Shown one piece after another: positions 25,696-35,617 of a stretch of 64,000 nucleotides of DNA (its first letter is position 1; each line of letters opens with the position of its first letter). The notes under the pieces were generated by a model. That model saw only the letters and a program-made list of their open reading frames with translations, had not been told where the DNA came from and did not search any database. Both the position numbers and the translations under genes were made by a program. The DNA comes from an uncultured Hyphomonas sp. Its GTDB lineage: Bacteria; Pseudomonadota; Alphaproteobacteria; Caulobacterales; Hyphomonadaceae. The stretch lies in the NCBI RefSeq assembly GCF_963675305.1, contig NZ_OY776147.1:620001-684000 (forward strand). Direction: 5' to 3'.

Positions 25696-26415
25696 ATGAC
25701 CTCGCAGACCTCACCCTCCGTCACCCGGGCCCTTGTCCTTTTTTCCGGCGGTCAGGATTCAGCCACCTGCCTTGCCTGGGCGATTGACCGGTTTGACCTG
25801 GTCGAGACGATCGGGTTCGACTATGGCCAGCGCCATGCCGTGGAACTGACCTGCCGTGAAAAAGTCCGGATCGGGATGGCGAGCCTCAAGGAGGCCTGGG
25901 CAACGCGGCTTGGCGACGATCACATGATCGATGCCACGGTGCTCAAGGGCCTCGGTGAAACGGCCATGACTCATGATGTCGCCATCGAGACGACCGAGGC
26001 CGGGCTTCCGTCGACCTTCGTGCCGGGCCGCAATCTCCTGTTCCTGACGCTCGCCGGCGCGCTGGCCGTGCGGCGCGGTATTTCCGTCCTGGTGGGCGGC
26101 ATGTGCGAGACGGACTATTCCGGCTATCCCGATTGCCGGAACGACACGATCCAGGCTCAGGCCGAAACGCTTCGCCTCGGGCTGGGCAAGCCGATGTCGA
26201 TCGAGACGCCGCTCATGTATATTGACAAGGCGGGCACCTGGGAGATGGCGCACGGTCTTGCCGGGCAGGCCCTGATCGACCTGATCGTGGAAGACACACA
26301 CACCTGCTATCTCGGCGACCGCTCACACCGGCACGACTGGGGCTATGGGTGCGGCAGCTGCCCGGCGTGCGAGCTGCGCGCGGCGGGCTGGCAGCGGTGG
26401 CAGGCCGCGCGATGA
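25696..26415 (+). CDS. queC: 7-cyano-7-deazaguanine synthase
   Basis: Converts 7-carboxy-7-deazaguanine to preQ0 using ATP and ammonia, in queuosine synthesis. It has the PP-loop LVLFSGGQDSATCLAWAI, FDYGQRHAVEL, TFVPGRNLLFLTLAGALA, and the zinc-binding CGSCPACELRAAGW with an earlier cysteine in DTHTCYLG. The 239-residue length is typical. It is first gene of queC-queE-queD; its TGA overlaps the queE ATG (ATGA). Confidence 0.95.
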   Translation: MTSQTSPSVTRALVLFSGGQDSATCLAWAIDRFDLVETIGFDYGQRHAVELTCREKVRIGMASLKEAWATRLGDDHMIDATVLKGLGETAMTHDVAIETTEAGLPSTFVPGRNLLFLTLAGALAVRRGISVLVGGMCETDYSGYPDCRNDTIQAQAETLRLGLGKPMSIETPLMYIDKAGTWEMAHGLAGQALIDLIVEDTHTCYLGDRSHRHDWGYGCGSCPACELRAAGWQRWQAAR

Positions 26416-27059
26416 CCTATTCGGTCAAGGAAGCTTTCTACACCCTGCAAGGGGAGGGCGCGCAGACCGGCCGGGCCGCGGTGTTCCTGCGCTTTGCCGG
26501 ATGCAACCTCTGGAGCGGACTTGAGCGCGACCGGGCCAAAGCCGTCTGTCAGTTCTGCGACACCGACTTTGTCGGCACCGACGGAGAGAATGGCGGCAAG
26601 TACAGGACCGCCGGAGAAGTTGCCGCGCTGGTCGCTTCCATCTGGACATCCAATGCCGGCCCAGACGGCCGGCCTTATGTCGTCTGCACCGGCGGGGAAC
26701 CGCTGCTGCAGCTGGACCCGCCGCTGATCGATGCCCTCCATACGGCAGGCTTCGAGATTGCGGTGGAGACCAATGGCACGATCGAGGCGCCGGAAGGGCT
26801 CGACTGGATCTGCGTCAGCCCCAAGGCCAATGCGGCGCTCGTGCTGAAAAAGGGTAATGAACTCAAGCTGGTCTACCCGCAGGATGAGGCCGAAGCGCAG
26901 CCCGAACGGTTCACGGAACTGGACTTTCAGCACTTTTTCCTGCAACCGAAGGACAATTCCGAGGCGGCCCGCAATGTGCAGGCTGCCGCTGCTTACTGTC
27001 TGAAGAATCCGCAATGGCGACTGAGCTTGCAAACGCACAAACTGACCGGGCTGCCCTGA
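26412..27059 (+). CDS. queE: 7-carboxy-7-deazaguanine synthase (radical SAM)
   Basis: Radical-SAM enzyme making 7-carboxy-7-deazaguanine from 6-carboxytetrahydropterin. The iron-sulfur motif is of the long type, GCNLWSGLERDRAKAVCQFC, with 14 residues between the first two cysteines, as in the Burkholderia multivorans enzyme. It also has YTLQGEGAQTGRAAVFLRF, VVCTGGEPLLQ and VETNGT. The ATG at 26412 overlaps the queC stop, so the longer frame from 26349 is rejected. The last 46 bases overlap queD. Confidence 0.94.
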   Translation: MTYSVKEAFYTLQGEGAQTGRAAVFLRFAGCNLWSGLERDRAKAVCQFCDTDFVGTDGENGGKYRTAGEVAALVASIWTSNAGPDGRPYVVCTGGEPLLQLDPPLIDALHTAGFEIAVETNGTIEAPEGLDWICVSPKANAALVLKKGNELKLVYPQDEAEAQPERFTELDFQHFFLQPKDNSEAARNVQAAAAYCLKNPQWRLSLQTHKLTGLP

Positions 27060-27433
27060 GCCCTGAGGGCCGCGTGTTCGAGATCACCAAGGCGGTGCAT
27101 TTCGAGGCGGCGCACTTCATGGGCGGCAAGCCGGAAGGGCATCCGTACCGGAACATGCATGGCCATTCCTTCCGCCTGGAAGCGACTGTTGCCGGCGTCG
27201 TGAAAGAGGGCGAGCAGTGGGTGGAGGATTTCTCTCACCTGACGGCCTGCCTGAACGCGACAGCCGAAAAGCTGGATCACAAACTGCTCAACGAGATCGA
27301 CGGGCTTGAAATCCCGACGCTGGAGCGGATCTGCCTCTGGGCCGCCGAAGACCTGCGCGAGGCGCTGCCGGGGCTGAAGCGCGTCGCTCTGGCGCGCCCC
27401 AGCCTCAACGAGCGGTGTGAACTCGTCCTGTAA
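27014..27433 (+). CDS. queD: 6-carboxytetrahydropterin synthase-like protein lacking the usual catalytic Cys
   Basis: PTPS-fold protein of 139 residues in the queC-queE-queD unit, expected to make 6-carboxytetrahydropterin. The zinc histidines are present (FEAAH at 34, and 49/51 in MHGH), as are a DF motif (VEDFSHL), DHKLLNE and the C-terminal glutamate region. The residue four before the HGH motif, a catalytic Cys in E. coli QueD (KCGRLHGH), is Tyr45 here (HPYRNMHGH). It is either a variant subfamily or an altered activity. Confidence 0.82.
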   Translation: MATELANAQTDRAALSPEGRVFEITKAVHFEAAHFMGGKPEGHPYRNMHGHSFRLEATVAGVVKEGEQWVEDFSHLTACLNATAEKLDHKLLNEIDGLEIPTLERICLWAAEDLREALPGLKRVALARPSLNERCELVL

Positions 27434-27445
27434 TCAGGACAGGCT

Positions 27446-27931
27446 CTAGTTCGAGAGCGTTCCTTCCTTCACGTCTTCCGCGAAGTTCCGGGCAAACCGG
27501 TTGGACGCCTTGTTCGCATCATACCAGGTGGTGATGCCGGTCTGGCGGATATCGGTTTCGTACCAGGAATACTCGTACTCGCCTTCCTTCGTGCCGTCCG
27601 CGTCATAGGCGGTGGCGGAGAGTTTCATCCCGCCGGTGCTGCGCGAGGCGCCATAGTCGAGGCCGGGCTCGTCGCCCAGCTGTTTGAAGGTCGGCTTGGA
27701 CGGGCGGGCATCGATGATGGTCACATCGATCCGGGCGACATCCACGCCGGCCTTCTTGAGTTCGCGGGTCAGGTCTTCCTTGATCTCATTCGAGAGATAG
27801 TCACCCTCGCGGGTGCCGTAGTCATCCTGCAGCTTGGTCTGGAAATCGTCAGACACGCTGACATTGATTTCCGCGGCCATGGCAGCCGGAGCAAGGAGAA
27901 GGGCGATAGCGGTGATTGGAACCAGTTTCAT
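27446..27931 (-). CDS. Secreted hypothetical protein
   Basis: A 161-residue protein with a clean signal peptide (MKLVPITAIALLLAPAAMAAE). The mature part has a central segment VARIDVTIIDARPSKPTFKQLGDEPGLDYGASRSTGGMKLSATAYDADG and a C-terminal WYDANKASNRFARNFAEDV. The Gly/Ser-rich region followed by an acidic loop resembles small envelope proteins, but I cannot assign a family. The start at 27931 is chosen for the signal peptide over the in-frame ATG at 27961. Confidence 0.6.
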   Translation of the reverse strand: MKLVPITAIALLLAPAAMAAEINVSVSDDFQTKLQDDYGTREGDYLSNEIKEDLTRELKKAGVDVARIDVTIIDARPSKPTFKQLGDEPGLDYGASRSTGGMKLSATAYDADGTKEGEYEYSWYETDIRQTGITTWYDANKASNRFARNFAEDVKEGTLSN

Positions 27932-28009
27932 GTCAGAACCTCCATTAGGGTCTGTCATCAACTTACCATCGCCCTGCCTGTTCCCGAAGTCACGCTGATG
28001 TGAAGCAGC

Positions 28010-28705
28010 TTAAATCGTGTCCACAAATACGATCTCGGCGTCTTGCAGGCCTTTCAGCTCCAGCGTCTCGGCGCCGGTGATCGCCGCCCCGTCGCGGGCC
28101 TTCAGAATGTGGCCATTCAGGCTGACAGACCCAGCCGCCAGCACGAGATAACCATGCCGGCCGGGCGTGACCTCATAGTCCAGCGTGTCGCCGGCGCAGA
28201 GCGTTGCGCCCATGACCTTTGCGTCCTGCTTGATCGGCAGGGCGTCGTCTTCACCATCCCTGGCGGCGAAAACGGTCCACTTGCCGGAGCGGTCGCCTTT
28301 CGGGAATTGCCGCGTGCCCCAGCCCGGCTGGCCGCCCTGTTCGCGCGGCAGGATCCAGATCTGGAACAGCTGGCAGGTTTCGTCATCGGCATTCCATTCC
28401 GAATGCTGCACGCCGGCCCCGGCGCTCATCACCTGGACATCGCCGGCCTCTGTGCGGCCGGTATTGCCCATCGAGTCCTTGTGGGTGATGGCCCCTTTGC
28501 GGACATAGGTGATGATTTCCATGGACTGGTGGCCATGCGGCGGGAAGCCGGTGTGCGGCTGGATCGTGTCATCATTCCACACGCGCAGGGCGCCTTCGCC
28601 CATGCGGTGCGGGTCGTGATAGCCCGAGAACGAGAAGTGGTAGTTCGCGTCCAGCCATTCATTGCGGAAACGGCCGAGGCGGTCGAACGGGCGGAGGTCA
28701 ATCAT
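28010..28705 (-). CDS. Pirin family protein
   Basis: Bicupin of 231 residues. The N-terminal cupin contains DPHRMGEGALRVWNDDTIQPHTGFPPHGHQSMEIITYVRKGAITHKDSMGN, with the metal-ligand histidines HGH and HxxxxE arrangement. QVMSAGAGVQHSEWNADDE follows, and the C-terminal cupin is shorter. Bacterial pirins (YhaK/YhhW type) include quercetinases and redox-sensing proteins; the substrate is not deducible. It is a single gene. Confidence 0.87.
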   Translation of the reverse strand: MIDLRPFDRLGRFRNEWLDANYHFSFSGYHDPHRMGEGALRVWNDDTIQPHTGFPPHGHQSMEIITYVRKGAITHKDSMGNTGRTEAGDVQVMSAGAGVQHSEWNADDETCQLFQIWILPREQGGQPGWGTRQFPKGDRSGKWTVFAARDGEDDALPIKQDAKVMGATLCAGDTLDYEVTPGRHGYLVLAAGSVSLNGHILKARDGAAITGAETLELKGLQDAEIVFVDTI

Positions 28706-28822
28706 GGCGGGCTCCTTCAGGTGCCGTATTGCTTGCTTTGCAGCGAATATGACGTGAAGCGCGCGGGGCTGTAGGGCAGGGCGGCAGAGAAGACTTATGC
28801 CGCCCCGGAATAAGTGCCCGGA

Positions 28823-29008
28823 TTAGGAAGGTTTCTCGCCTGTTTCGCCGTCTTCATCCGGCTCGGCGATGGCTTCCAGCTCTTCCATGCTGAGGTCGTC
28901 ATACATCTGTTTGGCCTTGCCTTTCAGGTGCCATTTCGATGTGCGGCCACGGCGCGCAGACAGCGCAAGTCCGGCGGCCTGTTGTTCGGGGATCTGTTGT
29001 GCAGACAT
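28823..29008 (-). CDS. DUF3008 small protein
   Basis: A 61-residue protein starting MSAQQIPEQQAAGLALSARRGRTSKWHLKGKAKQMYDDLSMEELEAIA. This is the Q-x-AAG-x-AL-x-A-x-RG...LKG-A...M...S..EL-E pattern of DUF3008 proteins, which are small and strongly charged, of unknown function and often linked to stress. The tail is acidic (PDEDGETGEKPS). It is a monocistronic gene. Confidence 0.7.
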   Translation of the reverse strand: MSAQQIPEQQAAGLALSARRGRTSKWHLKGKAKQMYDDLSMEELEAIAEPDEDGETGEKPS

Positions 29009-29129
29009 TTCGGCCTCCTGTGTTGTGGTGAAATATCAACGCGGGAGGGCGGGCGCGTGTTCCATCCAGCACAAGCGGCCGGACTGGCGGGTGCCATCCG
29101 GTGAATTAAGCTGAATTCGGAGGGGGCGG

Positions 29130-29519
29130 TTACGGCGGACCCCGCACATGCAGGCCATGATCATAGCGGACCAGGTCATGACGATAGATGACCATACCGG
29201 ACTTGGCCGGATCATGACGGACCACGTCATGACCAGGCATGATCATGCCGGACGTGCCGCGCACGCAAACGGGCACATCGCTGCCAAGGGCAGGATGTTC
29301 CCAGCGCGGAATGCGCGGGGCTTCATATGTATAGAGATCATCGGGCGGCGGCGCATCGGCCAGGCAGACCAGCCTGATATTGCCGAAGCAATCGACCGCC
29401 ATCAACGCTTCGCGCCCGGTGCGCGTGTGCCAGCGGGCGACGCGCACCAGGTTCCACACCAGCCAGGGCCAGAAGAGCGGCCAGACATGGGTAAAGTAGC
29501 GTTGAAGGTCAGGATGCAT
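29130..29519 (-). CDS. Hypothetical protein with C-terminal 17-residue duplication
   Basis: A 129-residue protein. The N-terminus has a tryptophan-rich hydrophobic segment (THVWPLFWPWLVWNLVRVARW), probably membrane-associated. The middle reads AVDCFGNIRLVCLADAPPPDDLYTYEAPRIPRW. The C-terminus carries two imperfect copies of one 17-residue unit, SGMIMPGHDVVRHD and SGMVIYRHDLVRYD, which at the DNA level is a run of TCATGA/GATCAT palindromes. I do not recognise a family; the repeated tail may be a recent local expansion. Confidence 0.5.
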   Translation of the reverse strand: MHPDLQRYFTHVWPLFWPWLVWNLVRVARWHTRTGREALMAVDCFGNIRLVCLADAPPPDDLYTYEAPRIPRWEHPALGSDVPVCVRGTSGMIMPGHDVVRHDPAKSGMVIYRHDLVRYDHGLHVRGPP

Positions 29520-29570
29520 GCCTTCAAAGATGGGGCCGCACCCTGTCAGACGAACTCAGACACTCCCCCA

Positions 29571-29676
29571 CGTGTCATCTCGGAAAACGCAAAGCGTTTA
29601 TCCGGGACCCGGTCCTGCAATGGCCACACCGCATCTGGCGCCCGGATATTTGCTCCGCAAATTCCGGGATGACACG
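29571..29676. repeat. REP-like palindromic element 1
   Basis: Terminal arms CGTGTCATCTCGGAA (29571-29585) and TTCCGGGATGACACG (29662-29676) are inverted with one mismatch. Inside are two smaller hairpins (AAACGC-AAA-GCGTTT and ATTTGC-TCC-GCAAAT). This is the nested layout of extragenic palindromic or BIME-like units. It opens a 474-bp stretch (29520-29993) with no convincing gene. Confidence 0.6.
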
Positions 29677-29711
29677 CGGCGGCTGTGGGACAGAGCCCAA
29701 TCTCTCCTCAC

Positions 29712-29812
29712 GCGTCATCCCCGACGGCGCAGCCGTCTGGGGATCCATCTCGGCACGCATCGACAAAGTCCGTCATGCGCGGCGGCAACATCCCCCGAAC
29801 CGGGCATGACGC
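29712..29812. repeat. REP-like palindromic element 2
   Basis: Arms GCGTCATCCCCG (29712-29723) and CGGGCATGACGC (29801-29812) are inverted with one mismatch, enclosing a hairpin GACGGC-GCA-GCCGTC. It has the same GTCAT...ATGAC ends and nearly the same length (101 versus 106 bp) as element 1, 36 bases away. Confidence 0.6.
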
Positions 29813-29899
29813 CCCCGGCCGCATCGTTCAGAGCTGGGCCCCCAGACCGCTTCGCGGCCGGGGGAGACGCGTGTGGGGAGTTTGGGTGAGAAGTGGGGC

Positions 29900-29989
29900 C
29901 GTAGGGTGGGTTAGCCGAAGGCGTAACCCACGGGCACTGCGTGCGGCAAACCCGGACGGTGGGTATCGCTCCGCTCAACCCACCCTACG
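29900..29989. repeat. Inverted repeat with 13-bp arms flanking a GGTGGGTTA-type element
   Basis: CGTAGGGTGGGTT at 29900-29912 is perfectly inverted at 29977-29989 (AACCCACCCTACG). Between them are a second inner pair (TTAGCC..GGCGTAA) and GGTGGGTATCGCTCCGCTCAACCC. Dispersed elements of this GTAGGGTGGGTTAGC type are known in many bacterial genomes. It ends five bases before the stop codon of the A+T-rich membrane gene. Confidence 0.6.
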
Positions 29990-29993
29990 CTTG

Positions 29994-30794
29994 CTAGTTT
30001 TGCGGCAAAAAGCCTTGGTGAGTTGAGATCATGGCAATCGACCACAGATTACGAGCAGTGTTCCATAGAAAATAAATGGAGCCGGCCAGATACAAAGAAG
30101 CAACAATTGCGCACAATGCCGAGCGTGATCGGTTCGCAGACAAGTACAACCAATTCAGTATGTCGAGTTTCCATTGGTTGTCGTTCGCGTCATGTTGAGA
30201 GAAAAAGTTTAAGGTCCGCACACTATCTTCTTGTGTTGGGCTTAGTGGCTTCCCTTGTAGGTCTTCGAAGAAGGCCAACCAGTCTTTTGCGGTTCCGCCT
30301 GCAAATGGCACAGAAAGCGGAGCATCTCGAGTAACCGTTCTCAAGGAGGCGATAATGGTACGCTTCCTATCCGATAAGTTGTTCCTCTCGGCGACATAGT
30401 CCGTTTCGAGCCTTTGAAAGCGTTGTTCCAAATCGGAGTTGGTTTGAACAGGCAGTTCAAGGGGGCCACCTTTCCAGAATTCGAAGTGCGACTGGACATA
30501 ACGTGTCGCCTGCAGTTGAAACCTCAGGGTACTCCACGTATTGAGTGCGCTCTCAATGAACTTTTCTTCGTCGCTTCCAAAGCGCTTTATGGCGCGCGGT
30601 GCGGCAAGCGAGTAAAGGATCTGTCCGGCGGCCAATAAATTTAGGCTCCAATAAAGCCACAACGTATTGTTGAGCCCCCAACGTTCGGGAAGATATCGTT
30701 CCGAATAGATTGCAAATTGTGCAACGATTGGAATGAACATTACTGCTCTTGCAAGAGGCGTATTGCCGAACCAAGAAACGAGCGTCCACTTCAT
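29994..30794 (-). CDS. A+T-rich hypothetical membrane protein directly downstream of gyrB
   Basis: A 266-residue protein with two N-terminal hydrophobic segments (about 15-32 and 46-65), a long hydrophilic middle with coiled-coil character (LEQRFQRLETDYVAERNNLSDRKRTIIASL), and a C-terminal transmembrane helix (about 225-245). Its base composition is visibly lower in G+C than either flank. It starts 15 bases after gyrB on the same strand and ends beside extragenic repeats. The combination suggests a laterally acquired gene. The family was not recognised. Confidence 0.6.
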   Translation of the reverse strand: MKWTLVSWFGNTPLARAVMFIPIVAQFAIYSERYLPERWGLNNTLWLYWSLNLLAAGQILYSLAAPRAIKRFGSDEEKFIESALNTWSTLRFQLQATRYVQSHFEFWKGGPLELPVQTNSDLEQRFQRLETDYVAERNNLSDRKRTIIASLRTVTRDAPLSVPFAGGTAKDWLAFFEDLQGKPLSPTQEDSVRTLNFFSQHDANDNQWKLDILNWLYLSANRSRSALCAIVASLYLAGSIYFLWNTARNLWSIAMISTHQGFLPQN

Positions 30795-30809
30795 TCCATT
30801 CCCAGATGA

Positions 30810-33236
<2,427 letters not shown>

Positions 33237-33404
33237 GAGGCTTCCCCGTCGATTCTGTAGATTCGCCTTCAAATATAGGGGATTAACCCCTCAGAGGGAA
33301 CCGAAACGGGGGTTATTTTACAGCTTTGTGGAGGCGCAAATTACCCCCGCAAAAACAAGGCCTTGCAGGGGCTAAAAAGGGCGATTTTGGCGGCTCTTCC
33401 GGGT

Positions 33405-35465
33405 TCAGCCTTTTGCGGGCGGTTTCCGGTGCTTTTTCAGTGGTTTTGCGCCCTTCTGGAAGGCGGGTTTGCCGCCTTTGGGACCACCCTTGCCTGCGCC
33501 CTTGGGGCCGCCTTTTCCGGGCTTGCCCTTGCTGCGCATGGGCGGCTTCCAGCCATCCTTGGCATGCACTTTGGAGAATTTCTTCGCCGGCTTTGCAGGC
33601 TTCTCCCGGTCGTCCTGGATATAGTCTGTCTGCGGGGAGGGCGCGCGTTCGGCTGCGGCCGGGGCGTCGTCCCGGGCAGCTTTCTTCTCGTAGGGCTTCT
33701 TGCCGGAGAATTTGCGCGGGGCATCCGGGTCGTAGGGGTTCTTGCGCAGGCGCGGGGCCGGGCGCTCGCTGCGGTCTTCCCGGTCGAACCGGGCCGGTGC
33801 AGGCGGCGCACCGTCGAGCCGCGAGGCACGCAGGCTTTTCTCCACCATGCCGTTCTCCCCGATTGTCTCGAAGAAGCGGGCCGCAGCATCGCGGGTCAGC
33901 TCCACATGCGTGTCGCCTGGATTGATGCGGATGGCACCGATATCGTCGCGGGAGAGGCCGCCGGCCTTGCAGAGGACAGGCAGGATCCAGCGGGCTTCAG
34001 CGTTCTTCTTGCGGCCGACATTCAGCTGCACCCAGACGGCATCATCGAAGCCCTTGCGTTCGGTCTTGTGGCGTTTCTCGCGCGGCTCGCGGTCGGCCCA
34101 ATCGCCGCGTTCGCCACGCTCTGTGCGTTCGCGGCGCTTCGGCGGGCTCGTGTCCACCGGGCGCAGGTCCTCGGGCGCCGAGCGGCCTTCACGCTGCTTG
34201 CGCAGGAAAGCGGCAGCGACCTGTTCGGCCCCGTGTTGTTCGAGCAGCGCGTCGATCATGGCGCGCTCGCTCTCATGGATCGGACGGGTGAGGGACGGGT
34301 CGGCCAGCAGGCGCGCATCGTCCAGCGCGTTGATCTCGTCGGCCGAGGGCGGCGTGCCCCAGGTCGCTTCGATCCGGGCATCGCCCAGCAGGCGTTCGAC
34401 GCGGCGGCGGGCCTTCGGCGCCACGATCAGCGCGCTGACGCCCTTGCGTCCGGCCCGGCCAGTCCGGCCGGAACGGTGCAGCAGGGTGGCGGGATCGCGC
34501 GGCAGGTCTGCGTGGATGACGAGGCCCAGATTGTCGAGGTCGAGGCCGCGGGCGGCGACGTCGGTCGCGATGCAGACGCGGGCGCGGCCATCGCGCAGGG
34601 ACTGGAGCGCGTTGGAGCGTTCCTTCTGGCTGAGCTCGCCGGAGAGGGCGACGACCGGAAAGCCGCGATTGCCCATGCGGCTCATCAGCTTGTTCACCGC
34701 CGCACGCGTCGTGCAGAAGACGAGCGCGCTTTCGCTGTCGGAATGGCGCACGATATTGACGATGGCGTTTTCTTCATCGCCCGGCGCGACGAGCAGGGCG
34801 CGGTATTCGATGTCGCCATGCTGGCGCTGTTCGGATTCTGTGCGGACGCGCTCGGCATCCTTCTGATAGCGCGCGGCGAGGTTCGCGATGCCTTTCGGCA
34901 CGGTGGCCGAGAACATCAGGGTGCGGCGGGTTTCCGGCGTGCCCTGAAGGATATGCTCCAGCTCCTCGCGGAAGCCCATGTCGAGCATCTCGTCGGCCTC
35001 GTCCAGCACGACGACGCGGATGCCGGCGGTGTCCAGCGAGCCGCGTTTGATATGGTCCGACAGGCGGCCGGGCGTGCCGACCACGATATGGGCACCGCGG
35101 GCGAGGGCCTTGCGCTCGTCACGCATGTCCATGCCGCCGACACAGGTGGCGATACGGCCACCGGCCGGGCCGTAGAGCCAGATCAGTTCACGGGCGACCT
35201 GCATGGCCAGTTCGCGCGTCGGTGCCACGATCAGGGCCAGCGGGGTTTCGGCGCGGGTGAGGCGGTCTTCCTCGCCCAGCAGCTCGCCAGCCATGGCGAG
35301 GCCGAAGGCGACGGTCTTGCCGGAGCCGGTCTGGGCGGAAACGAGCAGGTCGCGCCCGGCGAGCGAAGGCTCGATCACGGCAGACTGGACCTGGGTGAGG
35401 GCATCATACCCCTTATTGGAAAGGGCTTCGGCGAGGGCCGAGGGAACGGACGGATAAGCGGACAT
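33405..35465 (-). CDS. DEAD-box RNA helicase with DbpA-type RNA-binding domain
   Basis: ATP-dependent RNA helicase of about 686 residues. Motifs are Q (ALTQVQSAVI), I (AQTGSGKT), Ia (PTRELAMQVA), Ib (GTPGRL), II (DEAD), III (SAT), IV (LVFCTTR), V (ATDVAARGLD) and VI (HRSGRTGRAG). A DbpA-like RRM follows (VWVQLNVGRKKNAEARWILPVLCKAGGLSRDDIGAIRINPGDTHVEL). The last 130 residues are Lys/Arg/Gly/Pro-rich and disordered. This is typical of CsdA/DeaD-type helicases in ribosome assembly. I use the ATG at 35465 (MSAYPSVPSALAEAL). Confidence 0.92.
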   Translation of the reverse strand: MSAYPSVPSALAEALSNKGYDALTQVQSAVIEPSLAGRDLLVSAQTGSGKTVAFGLAMAGELLGEEDRLTRAETPLALIVAPTRELAMQVARELIWLYGPAGGRIATCVGGMDMRDERKALARGAHIVVGTPGRLSDHIKRGSLDTAGIRVVVLDEADEMLDMGFREELEHILQGTPETRRTLMFSATVPKGIANLAARYQKDAERVRTESEQRQHGDIEYRALLVAPGDEENAIVNIVRHSDSESALVFCTTRAAVNKLMSRMGNRGFPVVALSGELSQKERSNALQSLRDGRARVCIATDVAARGLDLDNLGLVIHADLPRDPATLLHRSGRTGRAGRKGVSALIVAPKARRRVERLLGDARIEATWGTPPSADEINALDDARLLADPSLTRPIHESERAMIDALLEQHGAEQVAAAFLRKQREGRSAPEDLRPVDTSPPKRRERTERGERGDWADREPREKRHKTERKGFDDAVWVQLNVGRKKNAEARWILPVLCKAGGLSRDDIGAIRINPGDTHVELTRDAAARFFETIGENGMVEKSLRASRLDGAPPAPARFDREDRSERPAPRLRKNPYDPDAPRKFSGKKPYEKKAARDDAPAAAERAPSPQTDYIQDDREKPAKPAKKFSKVHAKDGWKPPMRSKGKPGKGGPKGAGKGGPKGGKPAFQKGAKPLKKHRKPPAKG

Positions 35466-35617
35466 GTAAAGGCTTTCGGGGGTTGGGCTGTCAGGGATCG
35501 TCATCGAGGCACGATCGACCTGTCAGAGGGAGTTTGCGGCCCTATGACACGTTTTTGCGCGCTGCACCATGGGCACGCGCAGGGCGTTCGTTAATGCCCG
35601 GTCCCGCTAACAGGCCG

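Noticed and set aside
27425..27440. Terminator at the end of queD
   Set aside because: GTCCTG-TAAT-CAGGAC is a short hairpin that includes the stop codon and has no T tract; too weak to call.
29130..29250. CRISPR array from repeated TCATGA-like units
   Set aside because: The units overlap a coding frame, vary in length and have no constant repeat-spacer periodicity.
33363..35594. Plus-strand frame of 743 codons opposite the helicase
   Set aside because: The minus strand carries all DEAD-box motifs. The plus frame is a G+C-driven shadow.
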